NCBI GenBank assembly: GCA_944385445.1
Contig: CALWXF010000012.1
Coordinates: 1 to 62,539, forward strand
Length of the DNA: 62,539 bases
DNA from: an uncultured Oscillospiraceae bacterium
Lineage (GTDB): Bacteria; Bacillota; Clostridia; Oscillospirales; Oscillospiraceae
Reading direction: 5' to 3'
A program made the translations under genes and the position numbers. Position 1 is the stretch's first letter, and every line of letters begins with the position of its first letter. Shown here in pieces: positions 49,313 through 57,826 of the stretch. Under the pieces are notes generated by a model. The model saw only the letters and a program-made list of their open reading frames with translations. It did not search any database and was not told the DNA's origin.

Positions 49313-50614
49313 TCACTTCCCAAGCAGTCCATACTTCTTGCGCATACGCCGAATTTTCTTCAGCATGGGCTTGGCACAGAGCAATAAAAACACCACAGTG
49401 GATATCCCGTGGGTGACATTCACGGGAACCCCCGCCACATAGCAGGCCAACGCCGACTGCCAGGTAAGCCCGTCCAACACAAATAGAGCTGTGGAAGTGT
49501 CCATCAACAGGCCGTAGATGACCACGGTGGCCAGAAACCCATATATGCACACCCCGATCAGAGGGATGTGCCCTCGCCGCATCCGCTTTTCAAAGAGCAG
49601 GCCCGCCAAGAATCCGATGATGCCAAAGGCGAACATCTGCCAGGGGGTCCAGGGCCCCTGCCCAAAGAAAAAGTTGGACACAAACCCGGTCATGGCTCCG
49701 GCGAGAAACCCCGCCTCTGCCCCCAGCCCGATGCCTGCCACGATCACCAGAGCGGTCACCGGCTTGAAGTGGGGGAGCATGAAAAACACCGCCCGCCCCG
49801 CCGTGGCGATGACCACTAGGGAGGAGATGAGCACCAGTTCCCTGGCCTGGGGACGGCGGTCCTCAAAGGCGGCAAAAAATGGGAGCATGGCCGCCACAAT
49901 AACGCAGATGGAGATGAAATAGTAGCTGCGCCCCTTCAAAAACACAATGCCAAAGGCGATGAGCAGCGGAATGAGCACCAAAATCACCCCGGCAGCCAAT
50001 CGGGTCCGCCGCCCCATGCCCCGAACGGTGGGCACCGAGGCCAGCTCCACCCGCTGGGTGTTCAGCAGCCGCCCAGCTCCCAAAAGAAGGGCCACCCCTG
50101 CCGCCCCTTGGCCGCAGGCAAACCCGGTCAGCTGCATGTGGCTGAACACCGTCAGGTCCCAAAATGTGTTGCTCTGGCCCAAAGCGGCGTTGAGCTTCCC
50201 ACTCAGGCGGACAAGCACCACCGCCGCCCCCACCACAGAGAGCAAGGCCAGAAGAGCGGACAGCCGCACCGCCGCCGTGGCGCATTTCTTGCGCCGCCAG
50301 GCCAGCCCGGCGGCCAGGAGCAGCGCAGGAATGGACAGCCCCGCTGCAAGCTGGGTGGCCCTCAGCCATACCAGCGTTCCCCCAGACAACTTCAGCAGCT
50401 GGGGCGCCTGCACCAGATACATCTGTTGGGCCAAGTCCACACTCTCCCCCACCCGCCACAGGGAAAACTGGTGGGTCAGGCCCTGATAGGCCAGCTCCGG
50501 GATGGAAAACCAGGGGGCAACGGCCGCATTGACCGCCATGGCTACACACAGCCACATCGCCGCCATCACCCAGCTGTCTGCCCCAGTGCCCGTTTTCACT
50601 TGTCTTGCGTACAT
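49313..50614 (-). CDS. ECF transporter S component with N-terminal membrane extension
   Basis: 433 residues. The C-terminal part (about 240-433) is a typical ECF-type substrate-binding membrane protein: YYFISICVIVAAMLPFFAAFE, SSLVVIATAGRAVFFMLP, GAEAGFLAGAMTGFVSNFFFGQGPWTPWQMF. The first 240 residues add four or five more helices and an outer loop, roughly doubling the normal S-protein size. It ends the riboswitch-controlled operon; ATG 50614 overlaps the ATPase gene by 19 bp. Substrate presumably a corrinoid or its precursor, inferred from the riboswitch. Confidence 0.85.
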   Translation of the reverse strand: MYARQVKTGTGADSWVMAAMWLCVAMAVNAAVAPWFSIPELAYQGLTHQFSLWRVGESVDLAQQMYLVQAPQLLKLSGGTLVWLRATQLAAGLSIPALLLAAGLAWRRKKCATAAVRLSALLALLSVVGAAVVLVRLSGKLNAALGQSNTFWDLTVFSHMQLTGFACGQGAAGVALLLGAGRLLNTQRVELASVPTVRGMGRRTRLAAGVILVLIPLLIAFGIVFLKGRSYYFISICVIVAAMLPFFAAFEDRRPQARELVLISSLVVIATAGRAVFFMLPHFKPVTALVIVAGIGLGAEAGFLAGAMTGFVSNFFFGQGPWTPWQMFAFGIIGFLAGLLFEKRMRRGHIPLIGVCIYGFLATVVIYGLLMDTSTALFVLDGLTWQSALACYVAGVPVNVTHGISTVVFLLLCAKPMLKKIRRMRKKYGLLGK

Positions 50615-52245
50615 GCCCACACCACATCCTCCACCGTCACCGCCTGGGGAAAGACCTCCCGTGCCATCTGATTGGCGGCGGTAGTGTAAAAATGATTGCC
50701 CAGGAAGAAATCCCGGGCGGGTTTCTGGCACACCAGCTGGCCCCGGAACAGCAGCCCGCAGGTATGGGCATAGGCGGCACAGAACTCCACGTCGTGGGAG
50801 ACCATGAACACCGTCTTGCCCTGCCCGGTGAGCGCTCTCAGCACCTGGGCCAGGGTCTGCTTATAGCATCCGTCCAGCCCCTTGGTGGGCTCGTCCAACA
50901 GGAGGATCTCCGGGTCCAGCAGCAGCACCTTGGCCAGAGCCGCCCGCTGCTGCTCTCCCCCAGACAAATCATAGGGGTGCTGACCCAGCAGGCCCTCCAG
51001 CTGGGTCACACGGATGGCCTGGGCCAGACGGTTCTCCCGTTCCGTTCTGGACAGGGGCAGCTCGTCCAGAAGCTCCTCCAGGTCTGCCCCCACCGTGTCC
51101 TGCACAAAGAGGCACTGGGGATTCTGGGGCAGCACCCCCAGCACGCCCCGCTCCAGAGACATGCCCCGCTTTCGCACCTGACCGCCAATGCGGATTTGGC
51201 CCCGATAGGGCCGATGTTCGCCAGAGAAGAGGGAGAGGGCCGTGGTCTTGCCCCCTCCGTTGCCGCCCATGAGGGCGTACAGCTGTCCTCTGGGCACCTG
51301 GAGGTTGAGCCCCTGGAGCACATCCGCCCCGTGGCGGTCATAGCGGAACCACACCTCTCTGGCCTCCAGGGCAAAGTCCCTGGGTGCGGGCTGGGCGTGG
51401 GGCTCCATGGGGGGCTGGGGCTTGTCCCGGTACTGCTCCAGCCAGGTCCGCCCCTCCTTCACTGTCATGGGGCAGGCCTCTCCCCCTTCCACCCGGCTGT
51501 AAATTTGCATGGGCACCGGGCAGCACACCCCCAAGGGATGGTGGGCCAGCGCCTGTCCCACTTGCCGGGGGGAGCCGTCACAGAGGACTTTGCCCTCCTC
51601 CAGCACCACCACCCGGTCGGCCATGGGGAACACCTGGTCCAGGCGGTGCTCCACCACCACCACGGTCAGCCCCAGCTGCTGGTTGAGCCGCTGGAGGGTG
51701 TGGAGAAAGTCGGTGGCCGCCATGGGGTCCAGCTGGGAGGTGGGCTCGTCCAGCACTAGCACCTGGGGGTGCATGGCCATCACCGAGGCCAGGTTGAGAA
51801 GCTGCTGTTCTCCCCCGGACAGCTCCTCCACCTTCCGGTCCAACCAGCCCTGGAGACCAAAATAGCTGGCCATCTCCGCCACCCTCAGCCGCATGTCCCC
51901 CAGCTCCAACCCCAGATTCTCCAGACCGAAGGCCATCTCATGCCACACTTTGTCGGTGACCAGCTGCTGCTGGGGATTTTGCATCACAAAGCCGATCTCC
52001 CCCGCCTGGGTTCGCAGGTCCACCTGGTGCAGCGGGGTCCCCTTGTAGAAAATCTCTCCGGTCCGGGTTCCATGTGGCGTGAGGGTGCTTTTGAACTGGC
52101 GGATGAGGGTGGATTTCCCGCACCCGGACCGCCCGCAGATCACCACGAATTCCCCCGGCTCAATGTGAAGGTTCACCTCTCGCAGCGCAGAGGCCGACGA
52201 GTCAGGATAGGAGAAGGTCAAATTTTGCACATCCAATAACGCCAT
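50596..52245 (-). CDS. ECF transporter fused double ATPase
   Basis: 549 residues with two complete ATPase domains in one chain, replacing separate EcfA1 and EcfA2. Domain 1: Walker A GRSGCGKST (residues 38-46), LSGGEQQLLNLAS, VLVLDEPTSQLDP. Domain 2: Walker A GGNGGGKTT near residue 320, LSGGEQQRAALAK, ILLLDEPTKGLD. The Q-loop FVMQNPQQQLV is ECF-like. Start ATG 52245 has GGAGG 7 nt upstream and overlaps the T-component gene by 28 bp. Confidence 0.94.
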   Translation of the reverse strand: MALLDVQNLTFSYPDSSASALREVNLHIEPGEFVVICGRSGCGKSTLIRQFKSTLTPHGTRTGEIFYKGTPLHQVDLRTQAGEIGFVMQNPQQQLVTDKVWHEMAFGLENLGLELGDMRLRVAEMASYFGLQGWLDRKVEELSGGEQQLLNLASVMAMHPQVLVLDEPTSQLDPMAATDFLHTLQRLNQQLGLTVVVVEHRLDQVFPMADRVVVLEEGKVLCDGSPRQVGQALAHHPLGVCCPVPMQIYSRVEGGEACPMTVKEGRTWLEQYRDKPQPPMEPHAQPAPRDFALEAREVWFRYDRHGADVLQGLNLQVPRGQLYALMGGNGGGKTTALSLFSGEHRPYRGQIRIGGQVRKRGMSLERGVLGVLPQNPQCLFVQDTVGADLEELLDELPLSRTERENRLAQAIRVTQLEGLLGQHPYDLSGGEQQRAALAKVLLLDPEILLLDEPTKGLDGCYKQTLAQVLRALTGQGKTVFMVSHDVEFCAAYAHTCGLLFRGQLVCQKPARDFFLGNHFYTTAANQMAREVFPQAVTVEDVVWACTQDK

Positions 52246-53108
52246 TTCAAATCCTCCACCAGATTGAGTATCAAAGGCAGGGCGCACAGCACCCCATAGA
52301 GGGCATAGCACACGCAGGCCGGGACAGTGGTCCCGTTCAGCTGCCACACCGGGAAATACAGCATGTTCAGCTGTCCCGTGACCACCCCCGCCGCCACACA
52401 TCCAAAGCACATGGCCATGCCCGATGCCAAGGCGGTGGAACGTCCGTCCCAACGGAAGGGGTGGTATAGGGTGCGCCCCCGCAGGCCATAGCCCCGGGCC
52501 CGCATGGAGTCGGCGGTGTCCACCGAGTGCTCCAGGGACCAAGTGACCAGGATGGACAGCACCCGAACGCCTTTCTTCAGCCGCTGCCATGGGGTGCCCT
52601 CCCCCACGTCCCGGCCCACACACCGCTGGGCTGCCATCACCCGCTTGGCCTGGGTCAAAAACAGGGGGAGAAAACGCAGCACCATGGAGAAGATGAGGGC
52701 CAGGGCGGGAAAGCCCTTGCCAAAGAGGTACACCACCTTGTCCTCCGTCATCACGTCCTGCCAGGTGGCACACCACAAGATCACCACTCCCATCATCCCC
52801 CCGGTGCACAACCCGTACACCACAGACTCCAGGGTCACCGGGTTCCCCGAGGGCAGGTACCCCAGGATGGTGAGGCCCTGGTGGGAAAAGAGGGGATTGA
52901 TCACCGCCGAAAGCACCACCACCGGGAGGGCCAGCAGGCATACCTGAACAAGCCCCTTCCCGCCCCGCAGGCGGAACAGATAGGCGGCGGCAGTGACTCC
53001 CGACAGTACCAACAGCACCGGGTGTATGTAAAAGAGGGTGACCCCCAACACCAGAAGGTAAAAGATGAAATTGATGCCCGGATGACAGCGGGAAAACTCG
53101 TCCTTCAC
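52218..53108 (-). CDS. ECF transporter transmembrane T component
   Basis: 296 residues with five or six helices. The N terminus HPGINFIFYLLVLGVTLFYIHP is typical of CbiQ/EcfT. Two coupling motifs with A-R-G are expected; DSMRARGYGLRGRTLYHPF supplies the second, and QRCVGRDVGEGT is in the place of the first. GTG start (53108) after GGAGGAGAGGG. A dedicated T component implies a group I ECF system for one substrate. Confidence 0.9.
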   Translation of the reverse strand: MKDEFSRCHPGINFIFYLLVLGVTLFYIHPVLLVLSGVTAAAYLFRLRGGKGLVQVCLLALPVVVLSAVINPLFSHQGLTILGYLPSGNPVTLESVVYGLCTGGMMGVVILWCATWQDVMTEDKVVYLFGKGFPALALIFSMVLRFLPLFLTQAKRVMAAQRCVGRDVGEGTPWQRLKKGVRVLSILVTWSLEHSVDTADSMRARGYGLRGRTLYHPFRWDGRSTALASGMAMCFGCVAAGVVTGQLNMLYFPVWQLNGTTVPACVCYALYGVLCALPLILNLVEDLKWRYWMCKI

Positions 53109-53126
53109 GCGCCCTCTCCTCCTCTC

Positions 53127-53849
53127 TTACAGGTCAAAGCCCAGATCGCAGGTATACTTAAACTCGATGACGTCCCCGTTCTTCACGGTGTACTTGCTCA
53201 CCCCGTAGTTGGGCTTCACTCCGTTGACATAGTACATCCAGCCGGACCCGGCTCCACAGTCGAACTCATAGAGGTTGTGGATGCCCTCAATGTAGTGGCT
53301 ACCGAAACCAGGGGTATACTCGTACTCCAAGTGAATGCCGTAGGTCCGGGTGGCTCGGAGGAGCACGTCAAACACCGACTCCCCCTCCTCAAAGGAGATG
53401 GCCTTGCGGGACAAAATCACCCCGTCTGAGGGCACCAAGCTCTCCTTCCCCGGCGTTAAATCCTCCATGCGGCCCAAAATGGTCTTGCAGTCAATGGAGA
53501 GATAGCAAGTGTTGACCTTGGGGGTGGTGGTCGGTTTGGGTGTGGGAGCGGGCGTGGCCTTCACCGTCGGCTTCTGGGTGGGTTTGGGCGTGGGCGCCGG
53601 CGTGGCCGCTGCTGGGGCCGACTCTCCCTGCTCCTGACTCAGGGCGGGCTGCTGGGTCGCCGCCGGGGCCTCACTGGCCTTTGGCTCCCCAGAGGGCTGC
53701 TGGCTGGGCGAAAAGGTCTCCTCCACCCCCACGGTTGGGGACACCGTGGGCGTGACCACAGCGCCCTGCTCCCCCGTGTTCCCACAGGCCGCCAAGGTCA
53801 GCAGCAGCAACAGGGAAAACAGGCATATCCATCGTTTCAAATGCTTCAT
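53127..53849 (-). CDS. DUF4430-domain lipoprotein
   Basis: 240 residues. Signal peptide with lipobox LTLAACGN (Cys22). Residues about 30-130 are a Pro/Thr/Lys-rich tether. The C-terminal DUF4430 domain shows ESVFDVLLRATRTYGIHLEYEY, GSHYIEGIHNLYEFDCGAGSGW and MYYVNGVKPNYGVSKYTVKNGD. DUF4430 is the fold of the beta domain of intrinsic factor and transcobalamin. Anchored to the outer face of the membrane next to the ECF transporter, it is likely its corrinoid-binding partner. Confidence 0.88.
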   Translation of the reverse strand: MKHLKRWICLFSLLLLLTLAACGNTGEQGAVVTPTVSPTVGVEETFSPSQQPSGEPKASEAPAATQQPALSQEQGESAPAAATPAPTPKPTQKPTVKATPAPTPKPTTTPKVNTCYLSIDCKTILGRMEDLTPGKESLVPSDGVILSRKAISFEEGESVFDVLLRATRTYGIHLEYEYTPGFGSHYIEGIHNLYEFDCGAGSGWMYYVNGVKPNYGVSKYTVKNGDVIEFKYTCDLGFDL

Positions 53850-53876
53850 AGGCTCTCCTCATACGCCGGAGGCTTT

Positions 53877-56800
53877 TCAGCCCCGTTTCTTTCTCTTACG
53901 GTCGGTCCAAACAGCGGCACACAGACCCGCTGCACTCATACCCAGAATTGCCAGAGCTTCCACCAGAGGGCTGGCATCTCCGGTCTGGGGCACCTGAGGG
54001 TCCTCCTCTCCGCTGTCCCCACCCTGACTGGGAGGTGCAGGAGTCCACTGGGTCAGGTCAAAGAGGGTGTTCTCCCCTGCCACAAAGCGGCGGTAGGCCT
54101 CCAGGGCGTAGCCGATCTGGGCGGTACCCATGCCGTCTGGCTGGTCACTGCTCATAAAGGTGGTGAAGCCAGACTCCCGCTTGAACTGGTCCAGCTTAGT
54201 GACCAAGTTGTAGTTTCCGTGGGTGAACCCGTTGTCCGGGTCCAGGGGGTCGATGCCCGCCACTGCCAAGGCGGTGAGCACCTGGGCGGCGGTACAGCCG
54301 TTGTCATCCCCCTCATTAATGTAGCCGCAGTCGCTGGTCATCTGGCTGCGCAGGTACTCCAGCGCCCGGTCAAAGGCCAGGCCCACCTGCTCCATGTCCC
54401 GGTAGGGGGCCAGGGCCTGGAGGGTCATGGCGGTGACGTCCACGCTCACGGTGTTTGGAGAGGACAGGCCAAAGCCGCCATTTTCATTTTGGAAGGTGAG
54501 GATTTTCTCAATGAGGGTCTCCCGGGTCCACAGGGCATCCTGGGGCACCTCATAGTCCTTGGTGTCCAGGGCCAACAGGGTGTAGCTCATCATGTTGGAG
54601 GTCATGCGGTCCAGATTGGGGTAGTTGTACAGGGTCTCAATGAGGTCCACCCCCGCCACATCGGTGGGGTCCTTCCCCATGGCCAGCAATGCCAACACCA
54701 CCCGGAAGTAGTCGGTGGGCAGCATTCTCCCGCCGCTTTCCAGCTGCTGGGTGACGCTGGCGTAGTAGTGGTCCAGATCGCTTTGGCTGAGGCTGGCCCC
54801 AGCCCGGAACAGGGTAAACAGGCTCCACTCGGCCCCATAGGTGTAGTTGCCCTCCAGCTGGCTGTCCAGGTAGGCCAGAGCGTGGCTGATGTTGTCCGTA
54901 ACATACCGGTCAAAATCCAGGTCCTCTACGGCGTCCGGCTGGGTCACCGTCACCGTGAACTGGATGGGCTTTGCCCCCTTGGTGTCGTCCAGGGGGGTGC
55001 CCGTCACCGTCACCGTGCCCTGCTCCAAGGCCGAGAGGGTGTGGGTGGTGGTGATGGTACCGGGGGTGCTGCTGACATAGTCGTTGACCTTCACAATGCC
55101 ATCCTGGCTATAGGTCCAGGTAAACCGCTGGTTGGTGGCGTTGGCAGGCGTAACCAGAAGATTCAGGTCCATAGACTCATATTGAGCCAGGGTGAAGGCG
55201 GTTTTCTCCAGCTCCACCTGCTCCAGAGGATGCTTATACTCAAAGCGAATGGTAATGTCCTGGGTCGCTGCGGGGTTGTCCACGCTGGTGACGGTAAACC
55301 GGGCCGAGCCCGCCTTCTTTGGAACAATGCCGTTGCCATAAGTGGCCTGGTATTCCGCCACATCCGGGTCGTGGGACACCCACACCACGTCCTTGATGGT
55401 GGCGTTATAGGGCTCAATGTTGATCTCATACCGCCGCTCCGGGTCGGTGTCATGGGAGGTAATGCCCACATACTGGCCTCCCAGGCCGTTCCACCCCTCA
55501 ATGTAGAACACCTCTGGATAGGTCACCGTCAGGCCGGTCACGTCAATGCGCTGGGCGGTGGCCTGGAAGCTCACCGCAACCTGGGGGTTGTCCGCCAGGG
55601 ACACGGTAAAGATGTGCATGGACTGGTCCTCAGCAAAGAACTCCAGTCCGTTCTCCTTGTCCTGGGTGTAGATGTAGGAGCCTTCGGTGGAGGTCATCTC
55701 CAGAGCCTGGTTGGGGATGGGGATATACACCCCATCCAGGCAGCCCTTCACCGTCAGCTGCTGGGGCTGGGTGCCGCTCAAATGGAGGGGCTCCTCTCCG
55801 GTGACAGGCCAGCCATTCTGGAACAACTTCAGGTCGGTGACCTGGGTGGGCACCACCTTCAACGTGAAGGTGGCCAACTCCTGGGCCTCATACCAATCGG
55901 GGTTCTTGTCGTAGACATGGGCCTGATACTCGCCCACAGAGGGATAAAACTTACCGCCGGAGGAGATGTAGATGGTGGAGGACTCCGAGCCTCCGTTTTG
56001 CTGGCTGCAGCTCCAATAGGTGCTCTGCCCCTCGGCTACGCCCTCCAGCACAAACCGCCCCTCATCCAGAGCAGAGAGGGTGAAGGTATGGGTGTCGTCC
56101 CAGGGGGTGATGCGCCCATCCGTATGGTAAAACACCACCGTGGGGGTGGTGGGCACTTCTCGGGGGGTGACGGTGACGGTGCACACGGCGCTGCAATCGC
56201 CAGCCGTCACCGTGATCTGGGCGCTGCCCGCCTGGTGGGCCACCACCAGGCCGCTGTCATCCACGCTGACACAGTCGGGGTTGCTGCTCTGCCACACCAC
56301 AGCGTCGGTGGAGTCGGCCGGAGTCACCGTGGCGGTAAGCCGCACCCCCTGCCCTGCCTCCAGGTCCAGCTGAGTCTCACTCAGGGTAACAGACTGGGCG
56401 GCAATGCCCGTCACGGTCACCATCACCGTGGCCTTCACCGCCTCGTTGGCCTGGGCGGTGATGACGGCGGTGCCCGCTCCCACAGCCCGCACCACGCCCT
56501 GATCGGTGACCTGGGCCACATGGGTGTCCTCACTGTACCACACCACGGTGTCGTTACTCTCCTCTGGGGTCACCGCAGCGGTGAGGGACTGCGTCTGTCC
56601 CACCATCAGGGTCACTTCCCCGGGGGTCACGGTGATGTTGGTGGCGGGGACCTTCTGGGCCAGCAGCTGGGAGATGATCCGGGTCTGCTCATTCACCTGC
56701 TCCTGGGTGGCTGTCCCGTCCACCGCCACCTGCAACGCCTGCTCATAGGCCTGGGCGTTGGCGTCAATCTGGGCCTGGGTGAGCTGGGCCAGACTGGACA

Positions 56801-57308
56801 CCAGTTTGTCCTTGTTGATCCCCAGAGCGCCCTGTCCGCCCTCTGCCGCAGGCGGGATGTAGTCGGGGGTGCCCTGGGCGCTGTCCTGAACGTAAATGAG
56901 GCGAATCACCTCACCTGCCTGAACCTGGTACTTGTTGCCCACTTTGACACTGTCCACAAAGGGCCACCAGGCTTTTTTGCCCCAGTTCACCTCGCCCACC
57001 GCTTCACCCTCGTTGGGGGTGACGGTAAAGCCGTACAGGGTGCTGTAGGTCACGCTGCCCCGTTCCTGATAGCCCCGTTGCAGCACGTCCACCAGGACCT
57101 CTCCCTCCTCCAGCTCCACTTGTGTGGGAGGCAGATAGTACATGGTATTCCCGTCCTCATCGGTGTACTCCATGGTCACCGTCACGGTCTGGGCTCCGCT
57201 CCGGCTGATATCCAGGGCCAATGCCCCAGATACCAGCGCCCACACCATGGCCAGGGTCAGCACCAGGCTGAGGAGCCGCCGCCCCCTTCTTCTCGATTCT
57301 GCTCTCAT
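53877..57308 (-). CDS. sortase-anchored transcobalamin-like surface protein
   Basis: 1143 residues. Signal peptide about 1-32; N-terminal DUF4430-like domain about 41-142 (EEGEVLVDVLQRGYQERG, WWPFVDSVKVGNKYQVQAGE); helical linker; two BIG2-type Ig-like domains about 221-390, then further Ig-like modules to about 790. Residues about 792-1083 form helical repeats of the alpha/alpha-barrel type (NISHALAYLDSQLEG, MMSYTLLALD, FQNENGGFGL, CTAAQVLTALAVAGIDP), as in the alpha domain of intrinsic factor. Sorting signal VPQTGD (1106-1111), hydrophobic helix and RKRKKRG tail. First gene after the cobalamin riboswitch, so probably a corrinoid-capturing wall protein. Confidence 0.87.
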   Translation of the reverse strand: MRAESRRRGRRLLSLVLTLAMVWALVSGALALDISRSGAQTVTVTMEYTDEDGNTMYYLPPTQVELEEGEVLVDVLQRGYQERGSVTYSTLYGFTVTPNEGEAVGEVNWGKKAWWPFVDSVKVGNKYQVQAGEVIRLIYVQDSAQGTPDYIPPAAEGGQGALGINKDKLVSSLAQLTQAQIDANAQAYEQALQVAVDGTATQEQVNEQTRIISQLLAQKVPATNITVTPGEVTLMVGQTQSLTAAVTPEESNDTVVWYSEDTHVAQVTDQGVVRAVGAGTAVITAQANEAVKATVMVTVTGIAAQSVTLSETQLDLEAGQGVRLTATVTPADSTDAVVWQSSNPDCVSVDDSGLVVAHQAGSAQITVTAGDCSAVCTVTVTPREVPTTPTVVFYHTDGRITPWDDTHTFTLSALDEGRFVLEGVAEGQSTYWSCSQQNGGSESSTIYISSGGKFYPSVGEYQAHVYDKNPDWYEAQELATFTLKVVPTQVTDLKLFQNGWPVTGEEPLHLSGTQPQQLTVKGCLDGVYIPIPNQALEMTSTEGSYIYTQDKENGLEFFAEDQSMHIFTVSLADNPQVAVSFQATAQRIDVTGLTVTYPEVFYIEGWNGLGGQYVGITSHDTDPERRYEINIEPYNATIKDVVWVSHDPDVAEYQATYGNGIVPKKAGSARFTVTSVDNPAATQDITIRFEYKHPLEQVELEKTAFTLAQYESMDLNLLVTPANATNQRFTWTYSQDGIVKVNDYVSSTPGTITTTHTLSALEQGTVTVTGTPLDDTKGAKPIQFTVTVTQPDAVEDLDFDRYVTDNISHALAYLDSQLEGNYTYGAEWSLFTLFRAGASLSQSDLDHYYASVTQQLESGGRMLPTDYFRVVLALLAMGKDPTDVAGVDLIETLYNYPNLDRMTSNMMSYTLLALDTKDYEVPQDALWTRETLIEKILTFQNENGGFGLSSPNTVSVDVTAMTLQALAPYRDMEQVGLAFDRALEYLRSQMTSDCGYINEGDDNGCTAAQVLTALAVAGIDPLDPDNGFTHGNYNLVTKLDQFKRESGFTTFMSSDQPDGMGTAQIGYALEAYRRFVAGENTLFDLTQWTPAPPSQGGDSGEEDPQVPQTGDASPLVEALAILGMSAAGLCAAVWTDRKRKKRG

Positions 57309-57340
57309 GTTCTCAAGTCCTTTCCTGGGAAATGAATATC

Positions 57341-57375
57341 AAAAAGCGGCTGCAACCAGTGGTTGCAGCCGCTTT
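57341..57375 (-). terminator. expression-platform terminator of the cobalamin riboswitch
   Basis: AAGCGGCTGCAACC pairs with GGTTGCAGCCGCTT around a 3-nt loop; on the minus strand the stem runs into TTTTTG. It lies 33 bp upstream of the surface-protein start, so the riboswitch works by premature termination. Confidence 0.92.
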
Positions 57376-57424
57376 CAGGCAACACAAAAGGAAGGCCCGC
57401 CCATCGCCTTGGGCGCACCTTGGT

Positions 57425-57600
57425 CCCATCATATGCAGGTCTTCTGGCTCTGGCCTCATCGCCCTGGCCGTCTTCCCAGAAACTTCTGTTTCCAGTGACA
57501 TATTGGCCAGCACTCTTCCATTACAGCGGCGGCTCCGCACAGGTTTTGCACCTGTTTCCCTTTTCAATCTGCCCGATCACAGATCACACATGTGGTTTAT
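57425..57600 (-). promoter_or_regulatory. cobalamin (B12) riboswitch
   Basis: Minus strand: the P3-P6 core region reads GGTGCAAAACCTGTGCGG, then AGCCGCCGCTGTAATGGAAG, later CACTGG and CTGGGAAGACGGC, ending in the B12 box GAGCCAGAAGACCTGC (57433-57451 region). These match the conserved blocks of cobalamin riboswitches in order and spacing. With the downstream terminator it should switch the whole operon (57308 to 49313) off when adenosyl- or methylcobalamin is plentiful. Confidence 0.95.
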
Positions 57601-57612
57601 GTAGTTGTCTCT

Positions 57613-57618
57613 ATTATA
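57613..57618 (-). promoter_or_regulatory. promoter -10 of the B12 uptake operon
   Basis: TATAAT on the minus strand, just upstream of the riboswitch aptamer. The -35 is poor (TTTTCG region). The gap from here to hisK contains nothing else recognisable apart from a TATACT -10 for hisK near 57774. Confidence 0.55.
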
Positions 57619-57826
57619 CATGGCCCGCAGGCAAACGAAAAGGGGAATTTTGCACCCAGGCCATTTCTAGTGATTTTATCCCCATCTCCCCCTTCTGTCT
57701 GGGCCAAACTGTTCTATTTCCACATAAAATATTTTTCCATGACATTCTCCTTTTTTCTTTTGCAAAATTCCGGTATACTGGTAGCAAGAACCATACATTC
57801 ACGAGCTACAGAAAGAAGGTCACTGT

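Noticed and set aside
53841-57335. 1164-codon plus-strand open frame
   Set aside because: Antisense shadow of the sortase-anchored protein; low-complexity Gly/His/Leu/Val content and no family features.
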